A stretch of 58,918 nucleotides of DNA from Patescibacteria group bacterium (GCA_018061755.1 JAGOTP010000004.1:1-58918), one strand, 5' to 3'. Positions 1 through 7,973 are shown, numbered from the stretch's first letter. Program-made: numbers and translations. Notes: generated from the sequence alone by a model not told the origin.

Positions 1-936
1 AACGAAGGGCTGACCCCGGTTCATACGTCCAACTTTCCTTCGATTGAAGCATTGATTGAAGAGGAGACGAAGCCTGTTGCTCATGTTCGTCCGCAAGGCA
101 TGGTCGTGTTGAATGCGGATGATCGTCGTGTCTTTGCCATGCGTCATGCGACAACGGCGGCTAGTCTGACGTTTGGAGAAGCGGATGGGGCGGATATTCA
201 TCTCCTGGATCACACAGTTCTCACGAAAGCGACTGATCACGGGGAGATTCCAACGGGTCTTCAGTTGCGCTTCCGTGTCTTGCAGCGTGAAGAATCATTC
301 TTTGTGCCATGTGTGTTCGGCCACTCTGCCGCCTATGCCGTTGGAGCTGCTCTAGCCGTAGCTGTTGCTCTCGATTTTACGCCAGAAGAATACCGTCGTT
401 TCGGTGAGCACTTTGATCCCTATCCTGGTCGCACACGGATCATTCCAGGCATCAAAGGGACGGTTCTCTACGACGATACCTATAACGCCTCACCAGCTGC
501 TGTGCTTTCGGGTCTGCGCGATCTAGCCGCGACGGTGGTGCGTCCTGGTCAGCGCAAGATTGCGTGCATCGGCGAAATGCGTGAACTGGGCGAGTCAGAA
601 GAGCGCATGCATCGCTTTATCGGTGCTGAAGCGGCTCGTCTTAAAATTGACCTATTGGTCCCGTGTGGTAGGATGGCGCGGGTTTTGGCTGAAGGTGCGC
701 TGGCGAATGGGATGTCTGAAGAACAGGTTCATTCGTTCGAAGATGTGCCAGAAGCCGGGCAGTGGTTGCAGCGTTTTATCAAGCCTGGCGACATCGTGTT
801 CGCCAAAGCCTCAGAGGGTCGCTTCGACTCAGTCGGAGCCCGTATGGAGCGCTTGATCAAAGAGCTAATGGCCGAACCGAACCGAGCAGGGGAGTTACTG
901 GTGCGACAAGACAAATCCTGGGCGCGTTACAGCTAA
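1..936 (+). CDS. murF: MurF ligase, C-terminal part (gene cut by the window edge)
   Basis: This is the 3' part of UDP-N-acetylmuramoyl-tripeptide--D-alanyl-D-alanine ligase, the cytoplasmic enzyme that adds the D-Ala-D-Ala dipeptide to the peptidoglycan precursor. The frame is open from base 1, so the start and the ATP-binding P-loop lie outside the window. Visible are the VLNADD motif that ends the central Mur ligase domain, the GRTRI...DDTYNASP block that opens the C-terminal domain, and a CIGEMRELG segment typical of MurF. The gene ends with TAA at 934-936, 54 bases before a tRNA. Other cell-wall genes (mreBCD, mrdA, alr, an ftsQ-like gene) occur later in the window but not next to it. The family assignment is confident; only the truncation limits it. 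Confidence 0.9.
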   Translation, partial: NEGLTPVHTSNFPSIEALIEEETKPVAHVRPQGMVVLNADDRRVFAMRHATTAASLTFGEADGADIHLLDHTVLTKATDHGEIPTGLQLRFRVLQREESFFVPCVFGHSAAYAVGAALAVAVALDFTPEEYRRFGEHFDPYPGRTRIIPGIKGTVLYDDTYNASPAAVLSGLRDLAATVVRPGQRKIACIGEMRELGESEERMHRFIGAEAARLKIDLLVPCGRMARVLAEGALANGMSEEQVHSFEDVPEAGQWLQRFIKPGDIVFAKASEGRFDSVGARMERLIKELMAEPNRAGELLVRQDKSWARYS

Positions 937-970
937 CCCAATTCACATGCAAACGACGACGTGGTTTACC

Positions 971-990
971 ATGTCGCTCGCGAGCGACAT
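971..990. repeat. Perfect 20-bp palindrome abutting the tRNA-Glu
   Basis: The sequence ATGTCGCTCG is followed directly by its reverse complement, ending one base before the tRNA starts. As RNA it would fold into a hairpin at the 5' end of the tRNA precursor, or act as a transcript end for murF. There is no T-run after it on the plus strand, so a classical terminator is unlikely. A processing signal or protein-binding site are alternatives. Confidence 0.6.
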
Positions 991-1065
991 GGCCTCATCG
1001 TTTAATGGCTAGGACAACCCCCTCTCACGGGGTAAATGGGGGTTCGATTCCCCCTGGGGCTACCA
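991..1065 (+). tRNA. tRNA-Glu (anticodon CTC), CCA encoded
   Basis: The sequence folds as a cloverleaf. The 7-bp acceptor stem GGCCTCA/TGGGGCT includes G-U pairs. The anticodon stem ACCCC/GGGGT closes the loop CTCTCAC, giving anticodon CTC. The T arm has GGTTCGATTCC and the 3' CCA is encoded. It reads GAG codons. The 3' half is overlapped on the other strand by the end of the serine recombinase reading frame, whose TGA stop falls in the anticodon loop. This is a common sign that an element has inserted at the tRNA 3' end. Confidence 0.95.
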
Positions 1066-2584
1066 AATTAGAAGCATCGTCACCCGACGGTGCTTTTGAG
1101 TTCTGGAAGTCCTGATTTAATTGGTAAACGAGCGAAAGTGATGGTGTTCCAAAATTCTCTCCATCGTAAGGAACGGGTTTTTTGAAGACTAGACCCATAA
1201 GCCTGTTTTTTCTAGGTAATCTGGATTCCAACCATTCTTTTGAGGTGTTCCGAACGTAATCAAAACAGTAGCCTAACGCGGCATTCATCTGGAACTCGCG
1301 CGTCCACTGATCCACGAGTAGAGTTCGTTTTTGCTCTATGAGAGTGTCCATAGCCCGTTTTTGCTGCGCAAAGTCTTCGTCACTGTAGATGCCAGTGCGG
1401 TGATAGACAAAAACCTGTTGCCTTTCTTCCTGTAGCCGCTCAACCTCGTTCTGAATGCGTTTATTTTCATGGTCTGCCGCACTTTGCTTTTCCGCCCATC
1501 GGTCTAATACGATCGCTTTGAAAAGCTCTTCGTGCTGCGGATTGGGAGTGATTCGATCAAGTAACTCAACAAACTGTTGTTCAAAGGCCTCCTTGGGAAT
1601 TGATCTGGCCGCTCTGCACTTGCGAGAGCCATGATGGTAGTAAGGGTATTTCATACCCTTCTTGCCGGTAGAGAAACTACCCGTCAACTCCTGTTCGCAC
1701 TCAGAACAAACAACTCTGCGTCTCAAAGGAAAATTATCGTTGTCGTACGCGCGAAGATCAGGCACGTTTGCTCCCTTCTTCTTTTTTTGGCACCTTCGGA
1801 ACAGATCTTCGGAAACAATGGTGCTAAAAGTCCCATACACGACCTCTCCAAAAGCCTCCATACGCCCACAGTAAATTGGGTTACGAAGCATCTTTTCAAT
1901 AAACTGGGGTGTCAGCGGCTTACCTGTTTTTGAAAGAAGCCCAATGCTTGTCGTGTAGGTAGCCAAAGATTTATAGGTATGAGTACCCGTAGCCCATTCT
2001 TCAAATGCTCTTAGAACGAGCGTAGCTGTTTTTGGATGAGGAAAAATGTTAGCCCCTTTGCCTTTTGTCGGTCGATAATAGCCCAGTGCCGCCGCCCAAA
2101 CCCAGATACCTTCTTTGAAGCGTTTATGCATCCCCATCTTCGTCCCTTCCGCTCTCATCGAATTATCGAATTCTGCAAAGCTCGAAAGCATTCCATCCAT
2201 CAATTTTCCCGTGGGAGTCTCATTGATTGGTTCGGTCACGGAACGTAAGACTGTACCGCCCCGTTTTAGAATGGATTGAACCATGATATGATCCTCCCTA
2301 TTTCTTGCGAAGCGGCTCACTTTGTAGACCAGAAAAACGCCTATATGATTGCTCTTTGCACCACAGAACGCAATCGCTTTGGTAAATTCAGTACGATCAG
2401 CTGTTTTAGCGGATTCACCCCGTTCGATGAAAACCGCAACCACTTCCCAGCCCATTCTTGCCGCATGTTCTCTGCATAGTTTTTCCTGCATCTCCAAGCT
2501 CGTATTATCAACCTGATCACTCGAAGAAACACGAACATAGATGATGCAGCGTAGAATGACGGCTAGCAAAAGCGGTGAAGGCAT
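1025..2584 (-). CDS. Large serine recombinase (site-specific integrase type)
   Basis: The protein is 519 aa. An N-terminal resolvase domain carries YVRVSSSDQ with the likely nucleophile Ser20, an arginine-rich SRFARN segment, and the E-helix that follows. After it come a recombinase domain (about 170-280), a zinc-ribbon with CSEC near residue 300 and a paired Cys further on, and a long charged coiled coil (about 365-430). This is the architecture of large serine integrases that move genomic islands. The last 13 residues read the complement of the tRNA-Glu 3' half (LVAPGGIEPPFTP), so the natural end of the protein may lie earlier and the current stop may have been created by integration. A small gene ends 12 bases upstream on the same strand. 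The start is the ATG at 2584; an internal start before YVRVS is possible. Confidence 0.88.
   Translation of the reverse strand: MPSPLLLAVILRCIIYVRVSSSDQVDNTSLEMQEKLCREHAARMGWEVVAVFIERGESAKTADRTEFTKAIAFCGAKSNHIGVFLVYKVSRFARNREDHIMVQSILKRGGTVLRSVTEPINETPTGKLMDGMLSSFAEFDNSMRAEGTKMGMHKRFKEGIWVWAAALGYYRPTKGKGANIFPHPKTATLVLRAFEEWATGTHTYKSLATYTTSIGLLSKTGKPLTPQFIEKMLRNPIYCGRMEAFGEVVYGTFSTIVSEDLFRRCQKKKKGANVPDLRAYDNDNFPLRRRVVCSECEQELTGSFSTGKKGMKYPYYHHGSRKCRAARSIPKEAFEQQFVELLDRITPNPQHEELFKAIVLDRWAEKQSAADHENKRIQNEVERLQEERQQVFVYHRTGIYSDEDFAQQKRAMDTLIEQKRTLLVDQWTREFQMNAALGYCFDYVRNTSKEWLESRLPRKNRLMGLVFKKPVPYDGENFGTPSLSLVYQLNQDFQNSKAPSGDDASNLVAPGGIEPPFTP
1073..1097 (+). terminator. Hairpin terminator of tRNA-Glu
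   Basis: AGCATCGTC and GACGGTGCT pair over 9 positions (one G-U) around a 4-base loop, followed by TTTT. It lies 8 bases after the tRNA CCA. A diverged copy of this tRNA-end plus hairpin block occurs at about 8864-8905. Confidence 0.75.
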
Positions 2585-2596
2585 ACAGATTGTATT

Positions 2597-2779
2597 CTAG
2601 CTCGGATTATGACTCTCGGGCAGTAACCCGCAGGGGATTTTGGAACTCGTTTCTTCATTCATTTTTTCCAGCGCTAAGTCAGTCAATCCATAGTATAGGT
2701 CGCGCAACTCCAAAAGTTCCTCATCCGATAGGTGGTCAAGGTTGGGTACGATCTTTCGCAACTTCTCCAAGCTCAACAT
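2597..2779 (-). CDS. Small acidic helical protein upstream of the recombinase
   Basis: The product is 60 aa from the ATG at 2779. A longer reading from 2815 would run through a hairpin terminator, so I prefer the shorter start. It is rich in Leu and Glu (LSDEELLELRDLYYGLTDLALEKMNEE) and probably forms two helices. It ends 12 bases before the recombinase start and is probably co-transcribed with it. Small helical partners often precede recombinases in such elements. No family is recognised, and a role as accessory factor is only a guess from context. Confidence 0.55.
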   Translation of the reverse strand: MLSLEKLRKIVPNLDHLSDEELLELRDLYYGLTDLALEKMNEETSSKIPCGLLPESHNPS

Positions 2780-2785
2780 AACAAA

Positions 2786-2806
2786 ACCCACGATACGCTC
2801 GTGGGT
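2786..2806 (-). terminator. Hairpin terminator between the 219-aa gene and the recombinase pair
   Basis: ACCCACGA and TCGTGGGT form a perfect 8-bp stem with a 5-base loop. On the minus strand it is followed by TTTTGTT just before the ATG at 2779. It ends the transcript of the gene that stops at 2855, or acts as an attenuator in front of the small gene. Confidence 0.6.
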
Positions 2807-2854
2807 CATGTTCAAATCACGCCTATTCCGTGTGGATCACGTGTAACTCGTTAG

Positions 2855-3514
2855 TCAGAGAAGACGCTTGATTGTACCGCCATCCGCCTTAAATAGAATC
2901 TCTATCCCAAGTTCTTCCTTAGTTTTGTTGTTCAACCGGACCATGGTTTCATAGACGGGCCGCATGGCCTTCTTATCACCCAGCTCATCTCCGCTGAAAA
3001 GTTCGTAGATAACGGACTGTTCTATCGCTGTCATTGGTTCATGTGAATACATCTCACGACAAAAAAGATGTTCATTAGTGCTTGTCCGTAGCTGGCATGT
3101 TTTGTCACGAAAAAAGAGCCTCGCCTCTCGATCATCGAAGAACGTTCCGTCCTTCGCGCTAAAAGCCGTAACGGATGCGTCTGATGTCTTGGTGAACGCC
3201 ACGCACAACGTATCAAATTCAGCTTGAAGAAGGGTAATTTTGTAACCTACCGGCTCGTATCCTGACATCTTCGCAATAAAATCTAATGTCATGGGCACTT
3301 CGTAAAATGGATCTGCTTCCACTGCATGTTTTTTGACCAGCATTTCTATGATCGACTTTTGGTCTTGTTTGGTTGGAGTGGTTGGATTGCTTGAGGTGTC
3401 TATTCGATACTTAAAAACGGCGTCTGACATGGACAGCGCCTTATCGTGTTTGATCTTGTTCAAAACCCACAAGACTTTTGCTTGGGCTTGTTTCTCGACC
3501 AACAGGGGATCCAT
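2855..3514 (-). CDS. Unknown cytoplasmic protein, 219 aa
   Basis: I do not recognise a family. The protein has no signal peptide or membrane segment. The first 35 residues are helical and basic. The middle contains a segment rich in beta strands (PVGYKITLLQAEFDTLCVAFT). The C-terminal 80 residues look like a small helical, possibly winged-helix, domain ending in a Lys/Arg-rich tail (GGTIKRLL). It lies in the recombinase island, divergent from the zinc-ribbon gene at 3740, with a structured RNA region between them. A terminator hairpin follows 49 bases after its stop. A DNA-binding or regulatory role would fit the context but is not demonstrated. Confidence 0.6.
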   Translation of the reverse strand: MDPLLVEKQAQAKVLWVLNKIKHDKALSMSDAVFKYRIDTSSNPTTPTKQDQKSIIEMLVKKHAVEADPFYEVPMTLDFIAKMSGYEPVGYKITLLQAEFDTLCVAFTKTSDASVTAFSAKDGTFFDDREARLFFRDKTCQLRTSTNEHLFCREMYSHEPMTAIEQSVIYELFSGDELGDKKAMRPVYETMVRLNNKTKEELGIEILFKADGGTIKRLL

Positions 3515-3599
3515 AGCAATGTTGCGCTCTCATCATAAATGACTTACCGTAGCGATGTCGAGATTCAAGTAATAAATACCCGAGCAGGGCCTACTTTGC

Positions 3600-3709
3600 C
3601 TTGTTTGTTAGGAGTTATTGATGCCCCGTAAAGGGCACTCCTGATAAAACAAGCAGCAATGACTCCGGTCTTGTTACTTGGGTCTCGACACCTCAGGGGT
3701 GTCCTTTTT
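3600..3709 (+). ncRNA. Candidate small structured RNA or leader with terminator
   Basis: Three nested stems are visible: CTTGTTT/AAACAAG (3600-3606 with 3647-3653), AGGAGT/ACTCCT (3610-3615 with 3637-3642) and GCCC/GGGC (3623-3626 with 3633-3636). A second hairpin, GACACC/GGTGTC at 3687-3703, is followed by TTTTT. Together they look like a structured domain plus intrinsic terminator, 31 bases before the ATG at 3740. It could be a free small RNA or an attenuator for the zinc-ribbon gene. It matches no RNA family I know. Confidence 0.5.
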
Positions 3710-3739
3710 GTTATGCCCCATTAACTCACTCATGCATCT

Positions 3740-4930
3740 ATGAAGCCCTGCCCCTACTGTGCCGAAGAGGTACAAGACGCTGCTATCAAGTGTCGTCACT
3801 GCAAAGCGGATCTCCCAACCGTTGAGAAAAAGCATGTTGAGACCGACAAAGCCTCTTCACCCGTAATCCGGCCCATCCCACCGCAAGCGACGTTCAGCCA
3901 AAGAGATAGGAAGTATCTCGGAAGGTTTGGGAAGGGTTTATTGATACTTATTCTGCTAGGGTTCAGCTTTAATGTTTGGTGGGTTACCCTCCCAATTCTG
4001 GCTATTTGGCTTCTACGTTTCAGAATCAAGATGGACGCAAAGAAGAAGTGGGGTCTTGTGATCGCTCTCGCCCTCATCCCATTCATCGGCACGGCTATCG
4101 TCTACGCACAAATTCCGACCGTGACCCTTTTAGAGCCTACAGACGGAGCAAAAATCCAAGCCGATACAATCCACGTCAAAGGGAAGGTGAGCCCACCTAC
4201 GGCGACTGTAGTCATCAATAGGAAAGATGTAACCCCAGAACAAGATGGGAGTTTTTCTTACGACCTATCATTGAAGTCGGGCAAGAATGAGCTGGATGTT
4301 TTCGCCAAGACAAAGAATCGCTCTAGCTGGCCAAAGAGTCTCACAATCCAACGAGACCCAACCGAAGCAGAAACAGCAGAAGCAAAGCGTCAGAAAGAGG
4401 CGGAAGATCAGGCTAAGGCCGACGCGAAGATCAAAGCATTCAGAGAACAGCTTACGAGCGAGATTACTACTTTGAAGGACTACAAGGCAGAGGCAAGCGT
4501 TCTTGGGAGTGACGTGGGTAGTGGGGTGGTTACCGTAAGAGGCTTCTTCAAGAGTTGGGCGACGGACGTAAAAGAAGGTCGCGCCTCAAAAGACCCTGAA
4601 ACAGTGAAACTCGCTGGCGAACTTGCAAAACAAGTCTCTCGCGTTCAAACAGCCATGTACCCAATCATGCGTAAGGCTTTTGCAGAGACATCTTCCGCGA
4701 AACTTTGGCGAGCTGATGCGAGCGTCAGGGTGATAGGGACAGGAAACAAGACTATCATCTTCACTTCCCACACATATGCTTCCAATTCCAACGTCGCTGA
4801 TTCGTATGAAGCGACTCAAGATGTGTTGGCGAATCTCAGATTCAGCCAAGTACGGTATGAGTGGTATGAAGGAAGTAAGTATCAATACTTCGATCTAAAC
4901 GTGCCAAAAGACGCGGATTTAGAGATCTAG
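3740..4930 (+). CDS. Zinc-ribbon membrane protein with Ig-like domain
   Basis: The protein is 396 aa. The N-terminus is a short zinc ribbon, CPYC (residues 4-7) and CRHC (18-21). Hydrophobic segments follow at about 57-88 and 100-122. Next comes a beta-sandwich (about 125-210, starting PTVTLLEPTDGAKI) of the kind seen in surface Ig-like or glucodextranase-B-type domains, then a charged Ala/Lys/Glu coiled coil (about 215-245) and a mixed alpha/beta C-terminal domain. It is likely an envelope protein with the zinc ribbon in the cytoplasm and the Ig-like part outside. It stands first of three plus-strand genes in the island. Its function is unknown. Confidence 0.7.
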   Translation: MKPCPYCAEEVQDAAIKCRHCKADLPTVEKKHVETDKASSPVIRPIPPQATFSQRDRKYLGRFGKGLLILILLGFSFNVWWVTLPILAIWLLRFRIKMDAKKKWGLVIALALIPFIGTAIVYAQIPTVTLLEPTDGAKIQADTIHVKGKVSPPTATVVINRKDVTPEQDGSFSYDLSLKSGKNELDVFAKTKNRSSWPKSLTIQRDPTEAETAEAKRQKEAEDQAKADAKIKAFREQLTSEITTLKDYKAEASVLGSDVGSGVVTVRGFFKSWATDVKEGRASKDPETVKLAGELAKQVSRVQTAMYPIMRKAFAETSSAKLWRADASVRVIGTGNKTIIFTSHTYASNSNVADSYEATQDVLANLRFSQVRYEWYEGSKYQYFDLNVPKDADLEI

Positions 4931-4993
4931 TTCTTACCCGTCCTCTTCGGCTTTACGAATCGTAGATGTGCGCACATACTCTCCCTAATCGCT

Positions 4994-5254
4994 ATGCTCA
5001 AAAACCTCTCACGTTTCTTTGTCGTGTTGTCAGTCGTAGGCGTGCTGTTCTCAGGCTCTCTTGTTGTTCCCACGGCCTACGCAAAGCCTGCACCAAAACC
5101 TGCCGTCGTGAACGTCGCTCCTGCGGTGAAAAAGAGTGTGAACAAAATCTGTCATGCCAAGGGGACGCGCTATTACACCCAGACGAAGACGTTTACTGCC
5201 TACAAGACACTGAAAGACTGTGTGAAGAGCGGGGGACGACTACCTAAAAGCTAA
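4994..5254 (+). CDS. Small secreted protein with CHxKG...YxTLxxCVxSGGR motif
   Basis: The product is 86 aa. A clear signal peptide covers residues 1-30 (basic start, hydrophobic core, cleavage near TAYA-KP). The mature part begins with a Pro/Ala/Val spacer and ends with a compact motif: CHAKG, aromatic residues, then YKTLKDCVKSGGRLPK. Two cysteines could pair. The motif recalls short C-terminal modules found beside secreted thermonuclease-like domains, but no nuclease domain is present here. The start is the ATG at 4994, with no SD sequence. It lies 63 bases after the zinc-ribbon gene and 23 before the next gene. Confidence 0.65.
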   Translation: MLKNLSRFFVVLSVVGVLFSGSLVVPTAYAKPAPKPAVVNVAPAVKKSVNKICHAKGTRYYTQTKTFTAYKTLKDCVKSGGRLPKS

Positions 5255-5277
5255 CCTGAAAAGCTAGGAGCGTAAAC

Positions 5278-5838
5278 ATGGAAAATGCGATCTGGAACTT
5301 GCTCCTTGGAGCGAAAGAAGATCTTACGTACTGTCACGAGATCTTAGCCCTGCCCAAGGCTTCGGCGATGAACTACGATCCAAGCCAGAGTATCGACCAG
5401 TTCTACATGACCGTCTGCAACCTCAGCTTCCATAACGCGCTGCTTATCATTTCTTCATTGATTGATACGAAACAGGCGAAGCCGGTCAGCTTCCGTAACT
5501 GGTCTGAATGCACTGATCGTGTCTGGCTAGACGGAATCGCTCAAAGGTTTGAGGCGAGCCCGTTAAAAATGATACGCGATAGAATCGTGGCTCACCAAGA
5601 CGCGGAGGTTGCCAGTATTGGCTTAATCTTGGGTCGGCGTCGGGGCATCTTCAATGACGCTCACGTGACGCAACTGCAAGGGTTTTTGGACGAAATGATC
5701 CAGTTCTTCTGTGGCCTAAATCCGGGCGGGAACAAGTACAGCTCAACTGCTTCATTCGATGCGTCTAGTGCTCAAGAAGAGGTCAAGGCGGCTCTAGAGA
5801 TCGCTAAGCCAAAGATGACTAGAAATCCGGTCATCTAA
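5278..5838 (+). CDS. Possible HEPN-fold protein (AbiU2-like), 186 aa
   Basis: The protein is all-helical. It contains the segment PLKMIRDRIVAHQDAE (about residues 96-111), which resembles the R-x(4-6)-H motif of HEPN domains (RDRIVAH). The preceding region, FHNALLIISSLID with an aromatic/Trp segment, is what I would expect of AbiU2-type HEPN proteins, which are linked to phage abortive infection. That assignment is by eye and not strong. A weak SD sequence (taggag, 8 bases before the ATG) is present, unlike most neighbours. The stop overlaps the stop of the convergent gene at 5835 by four bases. Confidence 0.5.
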   Translation: MENAIWNLLLGAKEDLTYCHEILALPKASAMNYDPSQSIDQFYMTVCNLSFHNALLIISSLIDTKQAKPVSFRNWSECTDRVWLDGIAQRFEASPLKMIRDRIVAHQDAEVASIGLILGRRRGIFNDAHVTQLQGFLDEMIQFFCGLNPGGNKYSSTASFDASSAQEEVKAALEIAKPKMTRNPVI

Positions 5839-6407
5839 GGACTGAGAGCGGTAAAGAAATGGTCAATTTTTAGATCATCTAGGCGCACCTCTTGGACGGG
5901 TTCTATCCCGTTTAGATGCATCAGTTTTAACTGAACCACATCAGGGAGCTTCGTTTTGTCTAGAACCTTGAATCTGAGCCGGAAAGACACATTCGGAACT
6001 AGAGAATTGTGGTGGTTGTAGACGATCCGGTCTCCTTCGGGCGACCAAGTGGCGGTCGAAAGTATGGCGATATTGGGATCAACCGGAGTATCGTTTTCTA
6101 CGGATACGGCTTGTTGGGTCAGTCCGACTATGTTGAAGGTTGGCTCAAGAAAAGCTCGCTTACCGTCATTTCTAAAAAATAGATCGAAAGAAACCAGATG
6201 ACCGGCGTCCGTGCCCTGTATGTTTGCGCGCCTCGCCTTAAAAATGGGTCGGTTCCACCAATCACGCATCCAACCCAAGCCCCAAATCACGGCTGACGCG
6301 GTAATACCGCCAGCCGCTCCCTCGATTATGCTGGGCCATCCGCTCTTTGAATCCGTGACTACAGCGACAATGTGGCTGCAATGCGAAAAAGCGCTGTAGA
6401 GATGCAT
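5835..6407 (-). CDS. Membrane-anchored protein of unknown function
   Basis: The product is about 190 aa from the ATG at 6407. An upstream ATG at 6449 lies inside the previous gene. One hydrophobic segment (IIEGAAGGITASAVIWGLGW, about residues 26-45) is followed by a beta-rich domain. The cytoplasmic or external placement of that domain is unclear. The ATG lies 8 bases after the stop of the helix-turn-helix gene upstream, so the two probably share a transcript. I recognise no family. Confidence 0.55.
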   Translation of the reverse strand: MHLYSAFSHCSHIVAVVTDSKSGWPSIIEGAAGGITASAVIWGLGWMRDWWNRPIFKARRANIQGTDAGHLVSFDLFFRNDGKRAFLEPTFNIVGLTQQAVSVENDTPVDPNIAILSTATWSPEGDRIVYNHHNSLVPNVSFRLRFKVLDKTKLPDVVQLKLMHLNGIEPVQEVRLDDLKIDHFFTALSP

Positions 6408-6414
6408 ATAAGGG

Positions 6415-6822
6415 TCAGGCTGCCCACGTAATTTTAGACATGGGATCACTCAGATCAAAACCATGATGGGTGCGTTGCAGCGTAAGGGGCTTGAGCTCCC
6501 CACGCGCTTCGCCGATCAGTCTAAACAGGATGCCATAGAGCTTGTCGGTCGGTACGTCGGCAAGAGTGCGTTGACCGAGTTCTTTTTCGACGGCTTCAAG
6601 CTGACGGGAGAGCGTTGCGAGCTCATGTTCCTTTGTTACGCGGTAACGCTCACGCAAAGATTCCTCATGGATCGCGCGTAGGTTTTGTATTGGTTCGGCC
6701 AGCTCATGACTCCATTCAATGAGTGTGGGTTTCGAGACGTTAATTTCTTTGGAGATATGTGAAAAACTCATGCCTTGAGCACGTAGCTCCATGAACTGAG
6801 CTTTACAGGCGGAATCTTTCAT
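6415..6822 (-). CDS. Helix-turn-helix DNA-binding protein with coiled coil
   Basis: The product is 135 aa. Residues 1-40 form a resolvase- or terminase-small-subunit-like helix-turn-helix (AQFMELRAQGMSFSHISKEI, then NVSKPTLIEW). A Glu/Arg-rich coiled coil follows at about 45-100. This combination is common in phage and integrated-element genes, where such proteins act as small terminase subunits or regulators; no large terminase is present here. It probably forms a unit with the membrane gene downstream. The family assignment is limited to the DNA-binding motif. Confidence 0.6.
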   Translation of the reverse strand: MKDSACKAQFMELRAQGMSFSHISKEINVSKPTLIEWSHELAEPIQNLRAIHEESLRERYRVTKEHELATLSRQLEAVEKELGQRTLADVPTDKLYGILFRLIGEARGELKPLTLQRTHHGFDLSDPMSKITWAA

Positions 6823-6887
6823 ATGAAGTACACGATTTTGCTTTATTTTAAATCATTATGGGGCGACCGTACAGGTAACGACAGGCA

Positions 6888-7694
6888 TCATTCTTGCTTG
6901 TCTGGCTGCCGCTTCTTACCGCTAGGCCACAGAGCGTTCACCTGTACCAGTGTCGCCCTCCCTAGCTGTTCGGATTTTGCCCTCAATACCAATAGCTCAT
7001 CTTCTACTTTTAACCATTGATCCGTTGGTTGCCCCGTGCGTTGGCGATACCGTAATACAACGGCGGCAAAATCAAGGTGCGCCGTTAAAAGTAGATCGCC
7101 CAGCAGAAGGGCTTTCTCTTCTTCAAAAATTGGTTCGTACTTTGGATTATGGACACCTGAGGCGTGGTCTTTAGTCCAGTAGAGCTGTGCGCCAAAGGTG
7201 CTTGCGTGTGCGGTCTTGCTAAGCATTTGGAAAGCCTTGCTGACTGATTCCTGACCGCGACCCACCAGATCCTTCTCTATAGCGTTTTCGCTGAAAGCAG
7301 CTTTAAACTCGGGACGGGTTTGATAGTCGTTTTGTTTTTCCAATAAGAATAGGTCTAATAACTCGGGATGGTAGGAGAGATATTGGAGCATGGAAAGATC
7401 GCTCATGACGTTCCTCGTCAATGGAAAACAGTCTCCATACATACCGCCCTCTAGCAAAAGACGTACGCTTTCGACGTGTTGGATGGAGCGACTAAGCAGT
7501 ATCAAGGTGGCTTTACTGTATTTAACACCAGTATCGCCGCTGTCTTCATCGGCGGTGACTTCATCCAGTAAGAGATCAACGATTAAGTGAATCAGACCAA
7601 GACTCGACCAATAGACTGGGTAGAGCGGAGCGAGACGTAACTTCGTTAGCTCTTTTATCTCTCGTTCCTTCTCTTCAAACTCTGTTTCTGACAT
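6888..7694 (-). CDS. DUF5677-like helical protein (possible HEPN relative)
   Basis: The protein is 268 aa, fully helical and without a signal peptide. The segment LLSRSIQHVESVRLLLEGGMYGDCFPLTRNVMSDLSML (about residues 86-123) has the spacing of DUF5677-type proteins, in which a row of helices carries conserved Arg and Glu. Later SKTAHAST may supply the His of an R...H pair. The tail is basic. Together with the gene at 8978-9781 and the HEPN-like gene at 5278 it makes a cluster of similar folds in one island. The function is not established, although RNA-targeting or abortive-infection roles are known for HEPN relatives. Confidence 0.5.
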   Translation of the reverse strand: MSETEFEEKEREIKELTKLRLAPLYPVYWSSLGLIHLIVDLLLDEVTADEDSGDTGVKYSKATLILLSRSIQHVESVRLLLEGGMYGDCFPLTRNVMSDLSMLQYLSYHPELLDLFLLEKQNDYQTRPEFKAAFSENAIEKDLVGRGQESVSKAFQMLSKTAHASTFGAQLYWTKDHASGVHNPKYEPIFEEEKALLLGDLLLTAHLDFAAVVLRYRQRTGQPTDQWLKVEDELLVLRAKSEQLGRATLVQVNALWPSGKKRQPDKQE

Positions 7695-7851
7695 AGATGC
7701 TACCGGTATATCCTACGGAGTTACTGAGGTAAACATCCGTTCATAGAAGCCTGTAGATGATCCCTACGAACCCAGTTCCACTTTTCTAGCCACTCCACAT
7801 CATACCCTCCGGATGACGGCAGGGTGACGCGAGTAGACGTGCATTTGAAAA

Positions 7852-7911
7852 CAAAGGAGCCGGCATCTACGAGACGCGAGCTCCTTTGCGAAGCATTGCG
7901 TGTAGACACCG
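7852..7911 (-). terminator. Terminator hairpin of the GC-rich unit, with possible pseudoknot
   Basis: CAAAGGAGC (7852-7860) pairs perfectly with GCTCCTTTG (7880-7888). On the minus strand this is followed by TTTTC, making an intrinsic terminator about 85 bases after the stop at 7974. The loop segment 7861-7877 can also pair with 7898-7911 in three helices (CGG/CCG, TCTAC/GTAGA, ACGC/GCGT), which would form an H-type pseudoknot. Confidence 0.6.
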
Positions 7912-7973
7912 GCTAGATAAGAAAGAGGATGCGCTGCCGCGAGTGCGGTAAAGAGAGTTCTGCGTATTGTCGA

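Noticed and set aside
7721-7909. 62-aa minus-strand frame
   Set aside because: It covers the terminator/pseudoknot of the unit at 7974-8420 and has no recognisable protein features.
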